The position numbers and the translations under genes were made by a program. The notes under the pieces were generated by a model. It saw only the letters and a list, made by a program, of their open reading frames with translations, ran no database searches and was not told where the DNA came from. From Sphingomonas immobilis (GTDB lineage: Bacteria; Pseudomonadota; Alphaproteobacteria; Sphingomonadales; Sphingomonadaceae), in NCBI RefSeq assembly GCF_030580995.1, contig NZ_JAUQSZ010000004.1, positions 124,001 to 188,000 on the forward strand: a DNA stretch of 64,000 bases, read 5' to 3'. Positions 33,715 to 44,125 of this stretch are shown piece by piece; position 1 is the stretch's first letter, and every line of letters begins with the position of its first letter.

Positions 33715-34812
33715 ATGACGATCCTATACGACGAACAGCAGCAGGCGATCGCCGACGAGGCGGGCCGCATCCTCGCCGCCCGCACCTCCGGCGAACGGCT
33801 GAAGCAATTGCTGGAGACGACCGGCGCGCATGACGAGGCGTTCTGGGAAACCTGCAAGGAACAGGGCTGGACCGGCATCGGCATCCCCGAAGAGGACGGC
33901 GGCATCGGCCTCGGCCTGATCGAACTCGGGCTGGTGGCGGAGGCGATCGGCGCGGTCGCGGCGGGCGCGCCGTTCCTCGGCACCGGCTTCGGCGCGGCGC
34001 AGGCGATCCTCGCGCACGGCGACGCGGAGACGCGCGCGGCGTGGCTGCCGAAGCTGGCGAGCGGCGAGGCGATCGGCGCGATCGCCTTTGCCGAAGGCGC
34101 CGACATGATCCCCGCCGCCCCCGCCCTGCGCCTCACCAACGGGCGGTTGAGCGGCGTCAAGCCGGCGGTCGCGGGCGGCGCTTCCGCCGACGTCGCGATC
34201 GTGCTGGCGAGCGGCGAGCACGGCCCGGTGCTGGCGCTGGTGGCGCTGAAGCAGGACGGCGTTTCCGCGCAGGCTTTCGAGACGTTCGACAACAGCCGCT
34301 GCACCGCCGATCTCACTTTCGACGGCGCGGACGCCGTGACGCTGGGCGCGGCCGACGCGGCGCAGGCGGCGCTCGACATCCTCTCGCTGCAGGCAGTCGT
34401 CACCGCGCACGAGCAGGTCGGCGGGGCATCGAAGATGATGAACACAGCGCGCGACTACGCCCTCACCCGCCAGGCGTTCGGCCAGGTGATCGGCGGCTTC
34501 CAGTCGGTCAAGCACCGTATCGCCGAGGATTACGTGCTGGTCGAGCTGGCCCGCGCCAACGCGCTGCAGGCCGCCGCCAGCCAGGGCACGGAGGCCTTCG
34601 CGCGCAACGCCGCCGCGGCGCGGCTTTCCGCGACCGAGGCCTATGACACCGTTTCGCGCGATTCGACCCAGGTCCACGGCGGCATCGGCGTGACCTGGGA
34701 ATCCGATCTTCACCTCCACCAGCGCCGCGCGCGCAGCCTCGCGATCGAGCAGGGCCCGACGCCGTTCTGGGAGGATATTCTCGTCGATCTGCTTGCAGGA
34801 GAGCCCGCATGA
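33715..34812 (+). CDS. Acyl-CoA dehydrogenase, small subunit-like
   Basis: FAD-dependent acyl-CoA dehydrogenase of 365 residues. N-terminal part: KEQGWTGIGIPEEDGGIGLG. C-terminal part: QVHGGIGVTWESDLHLHQRRA, a signature typical of the smaller member of two-subunit (alpha2beta2) enzymes. ATG 33715. The stop overlaps the next acyl-CoA dehydrogenase (ATGA). Introduces a 2,3-double bond in an acyl-CoA, here probably with the next gene as a heteromer. Confidence 0.9.
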   Translation: MTILYDEQQQAIADEAGRILAARTSGERLKQLLETTGAHDEAFWETCKEQGWTGIGIPEEDGGIGLGLIELGLVAEAIGAVAAGAPFLGTGFGAAQAILAHGDAETRAAWLPKLASGEAIGAIAFAEGADMIPAAPALRLTNGRLSGVKPAVAGGASADVAIVLASGEHGPVLALVALKQDGVSAQAFETFDNSRCTADLTFDGADAVTLGAADAAQAALDILSLQAVVTAHEQVGGASKMMNTARDYALTRQAFGQVIGGFQSVKHRIAEDYVLVELARANALQAAASQGTEAFARNAAAARLSATEAYDTVSRDSTQVHGGIGVTWESDLHLHQRRARSLAIEQGPTPFWEDILVDLLAGEPA

Positions 34813-36020
34813 GCCCCGAAATCGAAGCATATCGCGATACCGCGCGCACCTGGGTCGAGAGCCAGATCGCCGAATTCGGCCGCGATGCGCGCAAGGGCCT
34901 GAGCGAGGCCGACGACCTCGCGCTCGGCCGCCGCTGGCAGGCGGCGAAGCAGGCGGCGGGCTATTCGGCGATCAGCTGGCCGAAGGACCACGGCGGGCAG
35001 GGCCTCACCCTGCTCCACCGCCTCGCCTTCGAGCAGGAGGAGATCAAGCACGGCTTCCCCAACGATTATTTCGGCGTGAGCCTGGGGATGCCGGTGCCGA
35101 TCGTGCTGCGCCACCAGCCCGGCGACTGGACGCGCGCACGCGCCGAAGCCGCGCTGCGCGGCGACGAGATCTGGTGCCAGCTTTTCTCCGAGCCCTCGGG
35201 CGGTTCCGACCTCGCGGGCCTGCGCACCTCCGCAAAGCTGGATGAGGCGAGCGGCGACTGGATCGTCAACGGCCAGAAACTGTGGACGACCTGGGCGCAA
35301 TATTCGGACTACGGCGTCATCGTCGTGCGCACCGATCCCAGCGCGCAGAAGCACAAGGGCCTCACCTATTTCTGGGTCGACATGAAGGCGCCCGGCGTCA
35401 CCGTCCGCCCGGTGCGCCTTGCCGAGGGCCGTTCGGAAGTGAACGAGGTGTTCTTCGACGACGTGCGCATCCCCGACAGCCAGCGGCTCGGCGCGGTCGG
35501 CGGCGGCTTCGGCGTGGCGATGGAGACGCTGACGATCGAACGCTATCAGGCGACCGATCCGGCCGGCTTCGGCCCGCCGCTGCAATTGTTCATCGACGAG
35601 ACCAAGGCCACGCAGATCAAGGGCAAGCCCGCGATCGAGGATGGCCGCGTGCGCGAACGCATCGCCCGCACCTATGCGATGCAGAGCGCGATGGCCGCGA
35701 TCTACCAGCGCACCCTGCTGTCACTCGCGGCCGGGTTGCAGCCGGGGCCGGAGGGCGCGGTCCACAAGCTCGTCTCGGTGCGGGCACGCCAGAAGCTGTC
35801 CGAATATGCGATGGACCTGCAGGGCGTGAACGGCCTGCGCTACGACGAGGAACTGTCGCGCAAGGAAAGCTGGGCGAAATCGTGGATGACCGCGCCGACC
35901 GGCCGCATCGCCGGCGGCGCGGACGAGATGCTGCTCAACACCATCGCCGAGAAGATCCTCGGCCTGCCGCAGGATCATCGCCCCGACAAGGGCGTGCCGT
36001 TCAACCAGATACCGCGCTGA
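34809..36020 (+). CDS. Acyl-CoA dehydrogenase, large subunit-like
   Basis: Acyl-CoA dehydrogenase of 403 residues. It has SWPKDHGGQGLT, QLFSEPSGGSDLAGLRT (FAD/substrate loop) and the C-terminal RIAGGADEMLLNTIAEKILGLP. It overlaps the 365-residue homolog by 4 nt; adjacent unequal genes of this kind encode heterotetrameric dehydrogenases acting on bulky CoA esters in actinobacterial steroid catabolism. That assembly is inferred here. The gene ends 8 bases before a convergent SDR. Confidence 0.92.
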   Translation: MSPEIEAYRDTARTWVESQIAEFGRDARKGLSEADDLALGRRWQAAKQAAGYSAISWPKDHGGQGLTLLHRLAFEQEEIKHGFPNDYFGVSLGMPVPIVLRHQPGDWTRARAEAALRGDEIWCQLFSEPSGGSDLAGLRTSAKLDEASGDWIVNGQKLWTTWAQYSDYGVIVVRTDPSAQKHKGLTYFWVDMKAPGVTVRPVRLAEGRSEVNEVFFDDVRIPDSQRLGAVGGGFGVAMETLTIERYQATDPAGFGPPLQLFIDETKATQIKGKPAIEDGRVRERIARTYAMQSAMAAIYQRTLLSLAAGLQPGPEGAVHKLVSVRARQKLSEYAMDLQGVNGLRYDEELSRKESWAKSWMTAPTGRIAGGADEMLLNTIAEKILGLPQDHRPDKGVPFNQIPR

Positions 36021-36028
36021 GCGGGGGC

Positions 36029-36865
36029 CTAGTCGGGGTCGTGCGCCAGCCCGCTGCCGAGCGCACGCCACGCCTCGACGTCGCGACGGATCGCGTCGGC
36101 CTTGCCCAGCGCCATCGCGATCGCATCGTCGCCGAGCGCGATGCGCACCGGCGGATCAGCCGCATCGGCGAGCGTGAGCATCGCCTGCGCGAACTTGGCG
36201 GGATCGCCCGGCTCCTTGCCGCCGGAGCCGTGGATGCGCGCGCGCATCTTGCCGATCCCGGCCTCGTAGTCGGCAATGCCCGGCGGCGCGTTGGGATGAT
36301 CGCGCAGCAACAGGCTGGTGCGGAACGCGCCGGGCTCGACGATGGTGACGGCGATGCCGAGCGCCTGCACCTCCGCCGCCAGCGCCTCCGACATGCCCTC
36401 CAGCGCGAACTTGCTGGCGCTGTAGAGGCCGACCCACGGCACGCCGACGATGCCCCCGCCCGAGCTGATGTTGAGGATACGGCCCCGCCGCCGCGCGCGC
36501 ATCGCCGGCAGCACCGCCTGGATCAGATTGAGCGGCCCGTGCAGATTGACCTCGAACAGCGCACGCACCGCATCGGGATCGGCCTCCTCGACATAGGATT
36601 CCAGGACGTTGCCGGCATTGTTGACGAGTATGTCGATCGCACCCTGCGCGTCTTCCGCGCGCGCCACGCCGGCGAACATCGCCGCGCGGTCGCTGACGTC
36701 GGCGACGATCGCCAGCGCGCGGCCCGGTGCCGACGCCTCGAACGCGGCGGCGACGTCCGCCTTGCGCATGATGCCCGTCACGCTGTCGCCCCGCGCCAGC
36801 GCGGCATCGGCGACCGCACGGCCGAGACCGCTGGCGGTGCCGCTTATCAACCAATGCATCGGCAT
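36029..36865 (-). CDS. Short-chain dehydrogenase/reductase
   Basis: SDR of 278 residues. The cofactor motif reads SGTASGLG, close to TGxxxGIG; NNAGNVLE, NISSGGGI and YSASKFA are present. The C-terminal extension after EPGAFRTSL is typical of the retinol-dehydrogenase-like subgroup. It is a single minus gene facing the acyl-CoA dehydrogenases and divergent from the CoA ligase. The 119-bp gap upstream (36866-36984) holds the small inverted repeat GTTTCC-N7-GGAAAC at 36904-36922 and nothing else clear. Confidence 0.88.
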   Translation of the reverse strand: MPMHWLISGTASGLGRAVADAALARGDSVTGIMRKADVAAAFEASAPGRALAIVADVSDRAAMFAGVARAEDAQGAIDILVNNAGNVLESYVEEADPDAVRALFEVNLHGPLNLIQAVLPAMRARRRGRILNISSGGGIVGVPWVGLYSASKFALEGMSEALAAEVQALGIAVTIVEPGAFRTSLLLRDHPNAPPGIADYEAGIGKMRARIHGSGGKEPGDPAKFAQAMLTLADAADPPVRIALGDDAIAMALGKADAIRRDVEAWRALGSGLAHDPD

Positions 36866-36984
36866 TCCCTCCCGAAGGGGGGCGCCACCGTGAGCGGTCG
36901 CGCGTTTCCTTTGGCGGGAAACTGTGCTGAATGCGGCGGCGTAGTCAACACGCCCGCGGCCAAACGCGAGCGGAAGGGAGAGCG

Positions 36985-38513
<1,529 letters not shown>

Positions 38514-38517
<4 letters not shown>

Positions 38518-38804
38518 TCGCCATCATCGCCAGCTTCACCGTGCCCGAGGACAAAGCCGAAGCCTTCGAGGCGATCGCCGGCGAGCTCGTCGCCGCGACC
38601 AATGCCAACGAGCCGGGCGTGAAGCTCTACACGCTCGCACGCGACAAGAAGGATCCGACGCAGTACCGCATGATGGAGCTGTACGAGGATCAGGCGGCGG
38701 TCGACACGCACATGGCGTCGGACTGGTTCAAGGCCGCGGGGCCGAAGCTCGGCGGCGTGCTCGACGGGCGCCCGAAGATCGAGCAGTTCACGGTCGTGGC
38801 GTAA
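38514..38804 (+). CDS. ABM-domain (quinol monooxygenase-like) small protein
   Basis: Protein of 96 residues with the antibiotic-biosynthesis-monooxygenase fold: MIAIIASFTVPEDKAEAFE, then NEPGVKLYTLARDKKDPTQYRMMELYED, and HMASDWFK. It may be a cofactor-free monooxygenase or a small isomerase. It is coupled to the CoA ligase by ATGA. It ends 7 bases before a convergent gene, with no terminator visible. Confidence 0.85.
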
Positions 38805-38811
38805 ACGCCCG

Positions 38812-39954
38812 CTATCGCACAACCCCGGCGTCGCGCAAGGCGGATATGCGCGCGGGATCATAGCCGATCGCCGCCAGCACCGCGTCGGCGTGGCTCTCCG
38901 TCCCGGTCGCGACCGGCGCGGCGGCGGGTGCGCCGGAAAAGCGCGGCGCAGGCGCGGGCTGCGTCTGGCCGCCGACCTGGATGAAGGTGCCGCGCGCGGC
39001 GACGTGGTGATGGCCGGGCGCCTCCGCCAGCGTCATCACCGGCGCGAAGCAGATGTCGGTGCCCTCCATCAGCGCGGTCCAGTGGTCGCGGGTCTCGGTC
39101 GCGATGATCGCGGCGATCTTGTCCTTCAGCGCGGGCCACCCCGCCGGGTCCATCTGCGCATCGAAATCGGGATCGTCGGCAAGCCCCAGCGCACCGCGCA
39201 GCAGCGCGTAGAATTGCGGCTCGATCGCGCCGATCGCGACGAAGCCCCCGTCCGAACAGACATAGGTGTCGTAGAAATGCGATCCGCCGTCGAGCCAGTT
39301 GGTGCCCGGCGCGTCGTTCCATGCCCCTGCGTTGGCGAGTTGCCACGTCATGCCCGAGAGCAGTGCGGAACCGTCGACCATCGCCGCGTCGATCACCTGC
39401 CCTGCGCCGGTCGTTTTCGCCGCAAGCAACGCCGCGACCATGCCGAACGCGAGCAGCATCCCGCCGCCGCCGAAATCGCCGACATAGTTCATCGGCGGCA
39501 CCGGCTTTCCGCCGCGCACCCCCACGGTGTGCAGCACGCCGTTGATCGCGATGTAATTGATGTCGTGCCCCGCCGCCTGCGCGAGCGGCCCGTCCTGACC
39601 CCAGCCGGTGATGCGGCCATAGACGAGCGCGGGGTTGAGCCCCAGCAGCACGTCGGGCCCGAGCCCGAGCCGCTCCATCACGCCTGGGCGGAAGCCCTCG
39701 ATCAGGCCGTGCGCCGACGCGCACAGATCGCGCACCGTCTGCAAGCCTTCGGCCGACTTCATGTCGATCGCGACGCGGCGGCGCGAACGTGCGAACACGT
39801 CGGTCGCGGCGATCGCGGAGAGCAGCCCGGCATGGCCCGGCCGCGTGATGCGGATCACCTCGGCGCCGTGATCGGCCAGCATCATGCCTGCGAACGGTGC
39901 GGGCCCGAGTCCTTCGAACTCGATGATGCGGACACCGGCGAGCGGGCCCGCCAT
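38812..39954 (-). CDS. Class III CoA-transferase family protein, alpha-methylacyl-CoA racemase-like
   Basis: Protein of 380 residues. The catalytic set of alpha-methylacyl-CoA racemases is present at expected spacing: H130, D160 and E245 (H126, D156 and E241 in the mycobacterial enzyme, a constant shift of 4). This favours racemase over CoA transferase. The role would be epimerising a 2-methylacyl-CoA so that a stereospecific acyl-CoA dehydrogenase can act, typical of branched, isoprenoid or steroid side chains. ATG 39954 overlaps the thioesterase stop (TGATG). Confidence 0.9.
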   Translation of the reverse strand: MAGPLAGVRIIEFEGLGPAPFAGMMLADHGAEVIRITRPGHAGLLSAIAATDVFARSRRRVAIDMKSAEGLQTVRDLCASAHGLIEGFRPGVMERLGLGPDVLLGLNPALVYGRITGWGQDGPLAQAAGHDINYIAINGVLHTVGVRGGKPVPPMNYVGDFGGGGMLLAFGMVAALLAAKTTGAGQVIDAAMVDGSALLSGMTWQLANAGAWNDAPGTNWLDGGSHFYDTYVCSDGGFVAIGAIEPQFYALLRGALGLADDPDFDAQMDPAGWPALKDKIAAIIATETRDHWTALMEGTDICFAPVMTLAEAPGHHHVAARGTFIQVGGQTQPAPAPRFSGAPAAAPVATGTESHADAVLAAIGYDPARISALRDAGVVR

Positions 39955-40388
39955 CAGACCGCCGCCAGCATCGCGCCGCCGAGTGCCGCACGAAAGGCGT
40001 CGGGCAGCGCGGCCGACTTGCCGTCCAGCAACGCGACCAGCGTCGCGCGCGCAAAGGCACACGCCCGCCCCTGCTGCGTCGCCAGACAGGCGAGCTGCCA
40101 GCTCGACCGGCCGATCTCCAGCGTGCCGACATGCACGTCGAGTACCTCCGGGTAATGCGCCTCGCCGACGTAATCGATGTGATTGGCGGCGATCATCACG
40201 CGGTAATCGCCCATCGTCTCGCGGAACTGCTGCGATACGTCGAAGCGGTAGCGTGCATCCTCGAACGCCGCCGCGAGCGCGACATTGTTGATGTGCCGAT
40301 TGGGATCGACGTCCGCGAAGCGCGTGGTGATGACGTGATGAAACGGATAGCGCCGGAAATCGAGCAGCGCGGGATCGATCTTCGCCAT
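39954..40388 (-). CDS. Acyl-CoA thioesterase, 4HBT (hot-dog) fold
   Basis: Thioesterase of 144 residues. It has TRFADVDPNRHINNVALAAAFEDARYRF, the 4-hydroxybenzoyl-CoA thioesterase-like D-x-N-x-H-N pattern with the catalytic Asp region. It lies between an SDR and the racemase-like gene, with TGATG overlaps on both sides, so all three are co-translated. It probably releases CoA from a pathway thioester or prevents CoA trapping. Confidence 0.88.
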   Translation of the reverse strand: MAKIDPALLDFRRYPFHHVITTRFADVDPNRHINNVALAAAFEDARYRFDVSQQFRETMGDYRVMIAANHIDYVGEAHYPEVLDVHVGTLEIGRSSWQLACLATQQGRACAFARATLVALLDGKSAALPDAFRAALGGAMLAAV

Positions 40389-41164
40389 CAGAGCGACTGC
40401 CCGTCGTCGAGCGTGAAGCTGGCGCCGGTGACCCCCGCCGACGCATCCGACGCGAGATAGAGCAGCATCGTGTCGAGCTCGTCCTGCGCCATGATCCGGC
40501 GGCGCGGGAACTTTCCGATCTGCTTCGCCCCCGCTTCCGTCTCGAACCAGTCGCCGTTGATCTCGGTCTTGATATAGCCAGGGCAGATCATGTTGACGTT
40601 GATCCCCTTGCGCACCCAGTCGCGCGCCAGCACCTTGCCCATCTGCACCACCCCCGCCTTCGAAGCGGAATAGGCCGCGAGCCCGGCATCGACCTTGTGC
40701 GCGGTGATCGATGCCGTGATCACGATGCGGCCGTTCTGCCGATCCTGGCTGCCCGCCGCGATCAGCCGTCTGGCGCCCTCGCGCGCGGTGAGGAACACGC
40801 CGCGCAGGTTGACGCTCATCACCCGGTCGAACTCCGCCACCGGCAGATCGAGCGCCGATCCTTCCGAATTCATGCCGGCATTGGCGACGATCGTATCGAC
40901 GGTGCCGAACGCGGCCTCGGCGGCGTCGTAGGCGGCGATCGTCGAGGCTTCGTCGGCGACGTCCATTGCCACCGCGATGGCGCGGCCGCCGGCGGCGGTG
41001 ATCGCCGCGACGGTCTGGTCGAGCCGGTCGGTCCGGCGCGCGGCCAGCACCACCGCCGCGCCGCCTTCCGCGAGGATGGTCGCGAACCGCTCCCCCAGCC
41101 CGGAGGACGCGCCGGTAACGAGCGCCACCCGCCCCGTTAGATCGAATATCGGACGTGCCGCCAT
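40388..41164 (-). CDS. Short-chain dehydrogenase/reductase
   Basis: SDR of 258 residues and first gene of the SDR-thioesterase-racemase operon. It shows TGASSGLG, NAGMNSEG, a Ser in TASITAH and YSASKAG. LAARRT at the end of beta-2 (Arg) suggests NADP(H) rather than NAD, unlike most SDRs here. It is divergent from the SDR at 41251-42072 across an 86-bp gap holding a palindromic element. Confidence 0.9.
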   Translation of the reverse strand: MAARPIFDLTGRVALVTGASSGLGERFATILAEGGAAVVLAARRTDRLDQTVAAITAAGGRAIAVAMDVADEASTIAAYDAAEAAFGTVDTIVANAGMNSEGSALDLPVAEFDRVMSVNLRGVFLTAREGARRLIAAGSQDRQNGRIVITASITAHKVDAGLAAYSASKAGVVQMGKVLARDWVRKGINVNMICPGYIKTEINGDWFETEAGAKQIGKFPRRRIMAQDELDTMLLYLASDASAGVTGASFTLDDGQSL

Positions 41165-41184
41165 ATGCCTTCCTCTGATCGCTC

Positions 41185-41200
41185 ACCTGGTATACTAGGT
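41185..41200. promoter_or_regulatory. Imperfect palindrome in a divergent SDR promoter
   Basis: ACCTGGTATACTAGGT is symmetrical at 14 of 16 positions and lies in the 86-bp gap between two divergent SDR operons. It resembles the TGGT-N2-ACCA class of sites bound by FCD-type GntR regulators, and may be related to the YAGNTANCTA elements elsewhere here. CTAGGT also occurs before the thiolase and ligase genes. Confidence 0.45.
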
Positions 41201-41250
41201 CGGCCACAGGCCTTCGCGCACCGCCGTACCGAAGCGCCTTGGGGAGGGAA

Positions 41251-42072
41251 ATGGAAAAGATCGACGGACGCACCGCTTTTGTCACCGGCGGCGCCAGCGG
41301 GATCGGCCTCGCGATCGCGCAGGCACTGGTGGACGAGGGTGCGCGCGTGATGATCGCCGACATCGACGGGCCCGCGCTCGACGCCGCCGTCGCGGCACTC
41401 GGCAGCGATGCGGCGGGCGTTCGACTCGACGTGCGTGACCGCGCGGAATGGGCGGCGGCGAAGATCGCGCTCGAGTCCCGCTTCGGCCCGGTCGATATCC
41501 TCGTCAACAACGCCGGCATCGGACCGGACGGCCACACGCTCGCCGACATGGATCCGGTCGCGTTCGACCGCGTGATCGCGATCAAGCTGACCGGCACCTT
41601 CAACGGTATCGCGACCTTCGCCGCCGGCATGCGCGAGCGCGGCGACGGCCATATCGTCAACACCGCATCGATGGCCGGGTTGATCGCGAGCGCGAAGCTG
41701 GGTGCCTATACCGCCTCGAAATTCGCCGTCGTCGGCCTGAGCGAGGTGCTGCGCGCGGAGATGGCGCGCCACGGCGTCGGCGTGTCGGTGCTGTGCCCCG
41801 GCCTCATCCGCACCAATCTCGGCGCGACGACGATCGCCGCAGGCAGCGACCGCGTCACGCCGCGAACGCCGAGCACCGACCAGGGTATCGACCCCGCCAT
41901 CGTCGGCGCGCTGGTGGTGGACGGCATCCGCGCCAATGCGATGCACATCGTCACCCACGGCGACTATCAGGCGCATGTCGCCGAGCGGATGGCGCGCGTC
42001 GTCGCCGCCTTCGACGGCGTGCCGGTCCGCGCCGGTGGTACGCCGCCCGGCACCGACACGGCACGAGATTGA
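41251..42072 (+). CDS. Short-chain dehydrogenase/reductase
   Basis: SDR of 273 residues. It shows TGGASGIG, NNAGIGPD, NTASMAG and YTASKFA. Asp in MIADID marks NAD preference. ATG 41251 has GGGGAGGGAA directly upstream. It begins a rightward run with a TesB-like thioesterase, a hydratase and a PaaI-like thioesterase. Confidence 0.9.
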   Translation: MEKIDGRTAFVTGGASGIGLAIAQALVDEGARVMIADIDGPALDAAVAALGSDAAGVRLDVRDRAEWAAAKIALESRFGPVDILVNNAGIGPDGHTLADMDPVAFDRVIAIKLTGTFNGIATFAAGMRERGDGHIVNTASMAGLIASAKLGAYTASKFAVVGLSEVLRAEMARHGVGVSVLCPGLIRTNLGATTIAAGSDRVTPRTPSTDQGIDPAIVGALVVDGIRANAMHIVTHGDYQAHVAERMARVVAAFDGVPVRAGGTPPGTDTARD

Positions 42073-42082
42073 GGCGATAGCG

Positions 42083-42844
42083 ATGCACCCTTGTTTCTAC
42101 ATTCGCGACGGCGACGGTTTCATGCCGACGCGCCTCGCCGCCTCGCCGTGGGAATTCGGCAAGCAGAACGGCGTCGGGCTCGGCGGGCTGGCGACAGCGG
42201 CGGTCGAGACGATCCCCGCGCCCGCGGCGATGACGACCGCGCGGCTGACGATCGACATCCTCGCCGCCGCGCCGATGGAGCATACGACCGCGCGGACCCG
42301 CGTGCTGCGCGAGGGCAAGCGCATCCAGATGGTCGAGGCCGAACTGGTGGTCGGCGACCGTGCGGTGGCGCGCGCGACGGCGCTGCGCGTGCGCCAGACG
42401 GAGACGCCGCCATTCGCCGAGCCCAATGCCTATCCGCCGCCCGAGAGCGTACCGGAGGTCGACTTCATGGATGCGCGTGCGTTCGGGGGCACGATCGAGA
42501 CGCGGAAAGTGAGCGGCGCGCTGCGCGAGCCGGGGCCGGGCGTGCTGTGGGTACGGTTCGGGCACGATCATATCGCCGACGAGCCGCTGACGCCGCTGCT
42601 GCGCGCCGCGATGCTTGGCGATTTCGGCGGCGGCCTCGGCAGCGTGCTGGATTCTGGCGCTTGGACCTATGCCAATCTCGATATCACGCTGCATTTGACG
42701 CGCGAGCCCGTCGGCGAATGGCTGCTGGTCGATGCGGCGACGGCGAGCGCGGGCACCGGCGTCGGCCGGTCGGACATGATCCTCGCCGACACGCGCGGGC
42801 CGTTCGCGCGCGCGCATCAGACCTTGTTCGTGGCGCCGCGGTGA
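42083..42844 (+). CDS. Acyl-CoA thioesterase, TesB-like double hot-dog
   Basis: Protein of 253 residues. Two hot-dog units can be seen: an N-terminal one with SPWEFGKQNGVGLGGLA and a C-terminal one with WTYANLDITLHLTREPVGEWLLVDA, where YANLDITLHL is typical of TesB-family C-terminal domains. ATG 42083 follows the SDR stop by ten bases. It probably hydrolyses an acyl-CoA of the pathway. Catalytic residues are not certain from sequence alone. Confidence 0.85.
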   Translation: MHPCFYIRDGDGFMPTRLAASPWEFGKQNGVGLGGLATAAVETIPAPAAMTTARLTIDILAAAPMEHTTARTRVLREGKRIQMVEAELVVGDRAVARATALRVRQTETPPFAEPNAYPPPESVPEVDFMDARAFGGTIETRKVSGALREPGPGVLWVRFGHDHIADEPLTPLLRAAMLGDFGGGLGSVLDSGAWTYANLDITLHLTREPVGEWLLVDAATASAGTGVGRSDMILADTRGPFARAHQTLFVAPR

Positions 42845-42884
42845 TGCAGGCGATCCGCGATACCGCCCCTACAGGAGCCCTTAT

Positions 42885-43667
42885 ATGACCGATCTCGTCA
42901 CCGGCACGCTTGCGGACGGCGTCGCCACCATCACGCTCAACCGGCCCGAAGGGCATAATGCGATGAGCTGGGGGCTGGTCGATGCGTTCAGCACCGTCGC
43001 GCAGCGGCTGGCTGGCGATCCCGGCACGCGCGTGTTCCTGCTGCGCGCGGAGGGCAAGAATTTCTGCGTCGGCGGCGACATCCGCGCTTTCGCCGACGAG
43101 GCCGATCCGAGCGATTTCCTCCGCCGCCTCGCCGGGCGGTTGCACGAGGGACTGAAATTCCTGTTCGATCATCCAGCACCTCTGGTCGTCGCCGCGCAGG
43201 GCGCTTCGGCGGGCGCGGGTCTCAGCCTCGTCGCGGGCGGCGACGTGGTGCTGGCGGGGCGCTCGTCGAATTTCTCGATGGCCTATACCGGCATCGGCTT
43301 GACTGCGGACGGCGGTGCGACCTGGCTGCTGCCGCGCGTCATTGGGCTGCGGCGCACGCAGGAACTGGCCTATCTCGGCCGCCGCCTGAATGCGGAGGAA
43401 GCGGCCGATTATGGCCTGGTCACGCGCATCGTCGACGACGCGGCGCTGGCCGATGAGGCGCAGGCCGTCGCCGCGAAGATCGCCGCCGGGCCGACGGCTG
43501 CCTATGGCGGCGTCAAGCGGCTGCTCGCCGCCAGCTACGGCGCGGACTTCGCCGCGCATCTCGATGCCGAGGCGGAGGCGATCGCGACGGCGATGGCGTC
43601 GGCCGACGCGGCCGAAGGCCTCGCCGCCTTCCTCGGGCGCCGTCCGCCGGTCTTCGCCGGGCGGTGA
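42885..43667 (+). CDS. Enoyl-CoA hydratase/isomerase family protein
   Basis: Crotonase-fold protein of 260 residues. It has FCVGGDIRAFADE and GASAGAGLSLVAGGD, then GIGLTADGGATWLLPRVIGLRR; Asp in place of Glu at the second catalytic site, as in 1,2-epoxyphenylacetyl-CoA isomerase (PaaG) and delta3-delta2 isomerases. This suggests an isomerase. ATG 42885 is 40 bases after the thioesterase and has AGGAG upstream. Confidence 0.88.
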   Translation: MTDLVTGTLADGVATITLNRPEGHNAMSWGLVDAFSTVAQRLAGDPGTRVFLLRAEGKNFCVGGDIRAFADEADPSDFLRRLAGRLHEGLKFLFDHPAPLVVAAQGASAGAGLSLVAGGDVVLAGRSSNFSMAYTGIGLTADGGATWLLPRVIGLRRTQELAYLGRRLNAEEAADYGLVTRIVDDAALADEAQAVAAKIAAGPTAAYGGVKRLLAASYGADFAAHLDAEAEAIATAMASADAAEGLAAFLGRRPPVFAGR

Positions 43668-43668
43668 C

Positions 43669-44094
43669 GTGACACCGCGCAACCCCGATTTCGCCGCCGA
43701 CATCGCCGCGAGCTTCGCCCGGCAGGGCGCGCTGGCGACGATCGGCGCGGAGCTTGGGGCGGTGACGGCGGGGCGCTGCGAAGTGCGGCTGCCGATCACC
43801 GACAAGGTGCGCCAGCAACAGGGGTTCGTCCACGGCGGCATGGTCGGGCTGATCGGCGATGTCGCCGGCGGCTATGCGGCAATGACGATGTTCGATCCCG
43901 GCAAGGACGTGCTGACGCTCGAATACAAGATCAATTTCCTGCGCCCGGCGCAGGGCGAGATGCTGATCGCGACCGGCACCGTGGTCCGCGCCGGCCGCTC
44001 CGTCGCCATCACCCGCGCCGATGTCGAGGCGATCGCCGCCGACGGCACCCGCACCTTGTGCGCCATCCTACAGCAGAGTTCGATGCCCGGCTGA
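43669..44094 (+). CDS. PaaI-like acyl-CoA thioesterase
   Basis: Hot-dog thioesterase of 141 residues. It shows QQGFVHGGMVGLIGDVAGGYAA, the PaaI/YbgC HGG signature with the catalytic Asp region, and NFLRPAQGEMLIATG. GTG 43669 is one base after the preceding stop. As in phenylacetate catabolism, it may recycle CoA from dead-end thioesters beside an isomerase. Confidence 0.88.
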   Translation: MTPRNPDFAADIAASFARQGALATIGAELGAVTAGRCEVRLPITDKVRQQQGFVHGGMVGLIGDVAGGYAAMTMFDPGKDVLTLEYKINFLRPAQGEMLIATGTVVRAGRSVAITRADVEAIAADGTRTLCAILQQSSMPG

Positions 44095-44125
44095 CCGCCA
44101 TATTTCAGGATCAAGGAGAGCGACT

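Noticed and set aside
38812..40446. A longer racemase-like protein of 544 residues using an upstream start.
   Set aside because: The extra 164 residues lie out of frame over the thioesterase and SDR and have no motif; the family start at 39954 overlaps the thioesterase stop as expected.
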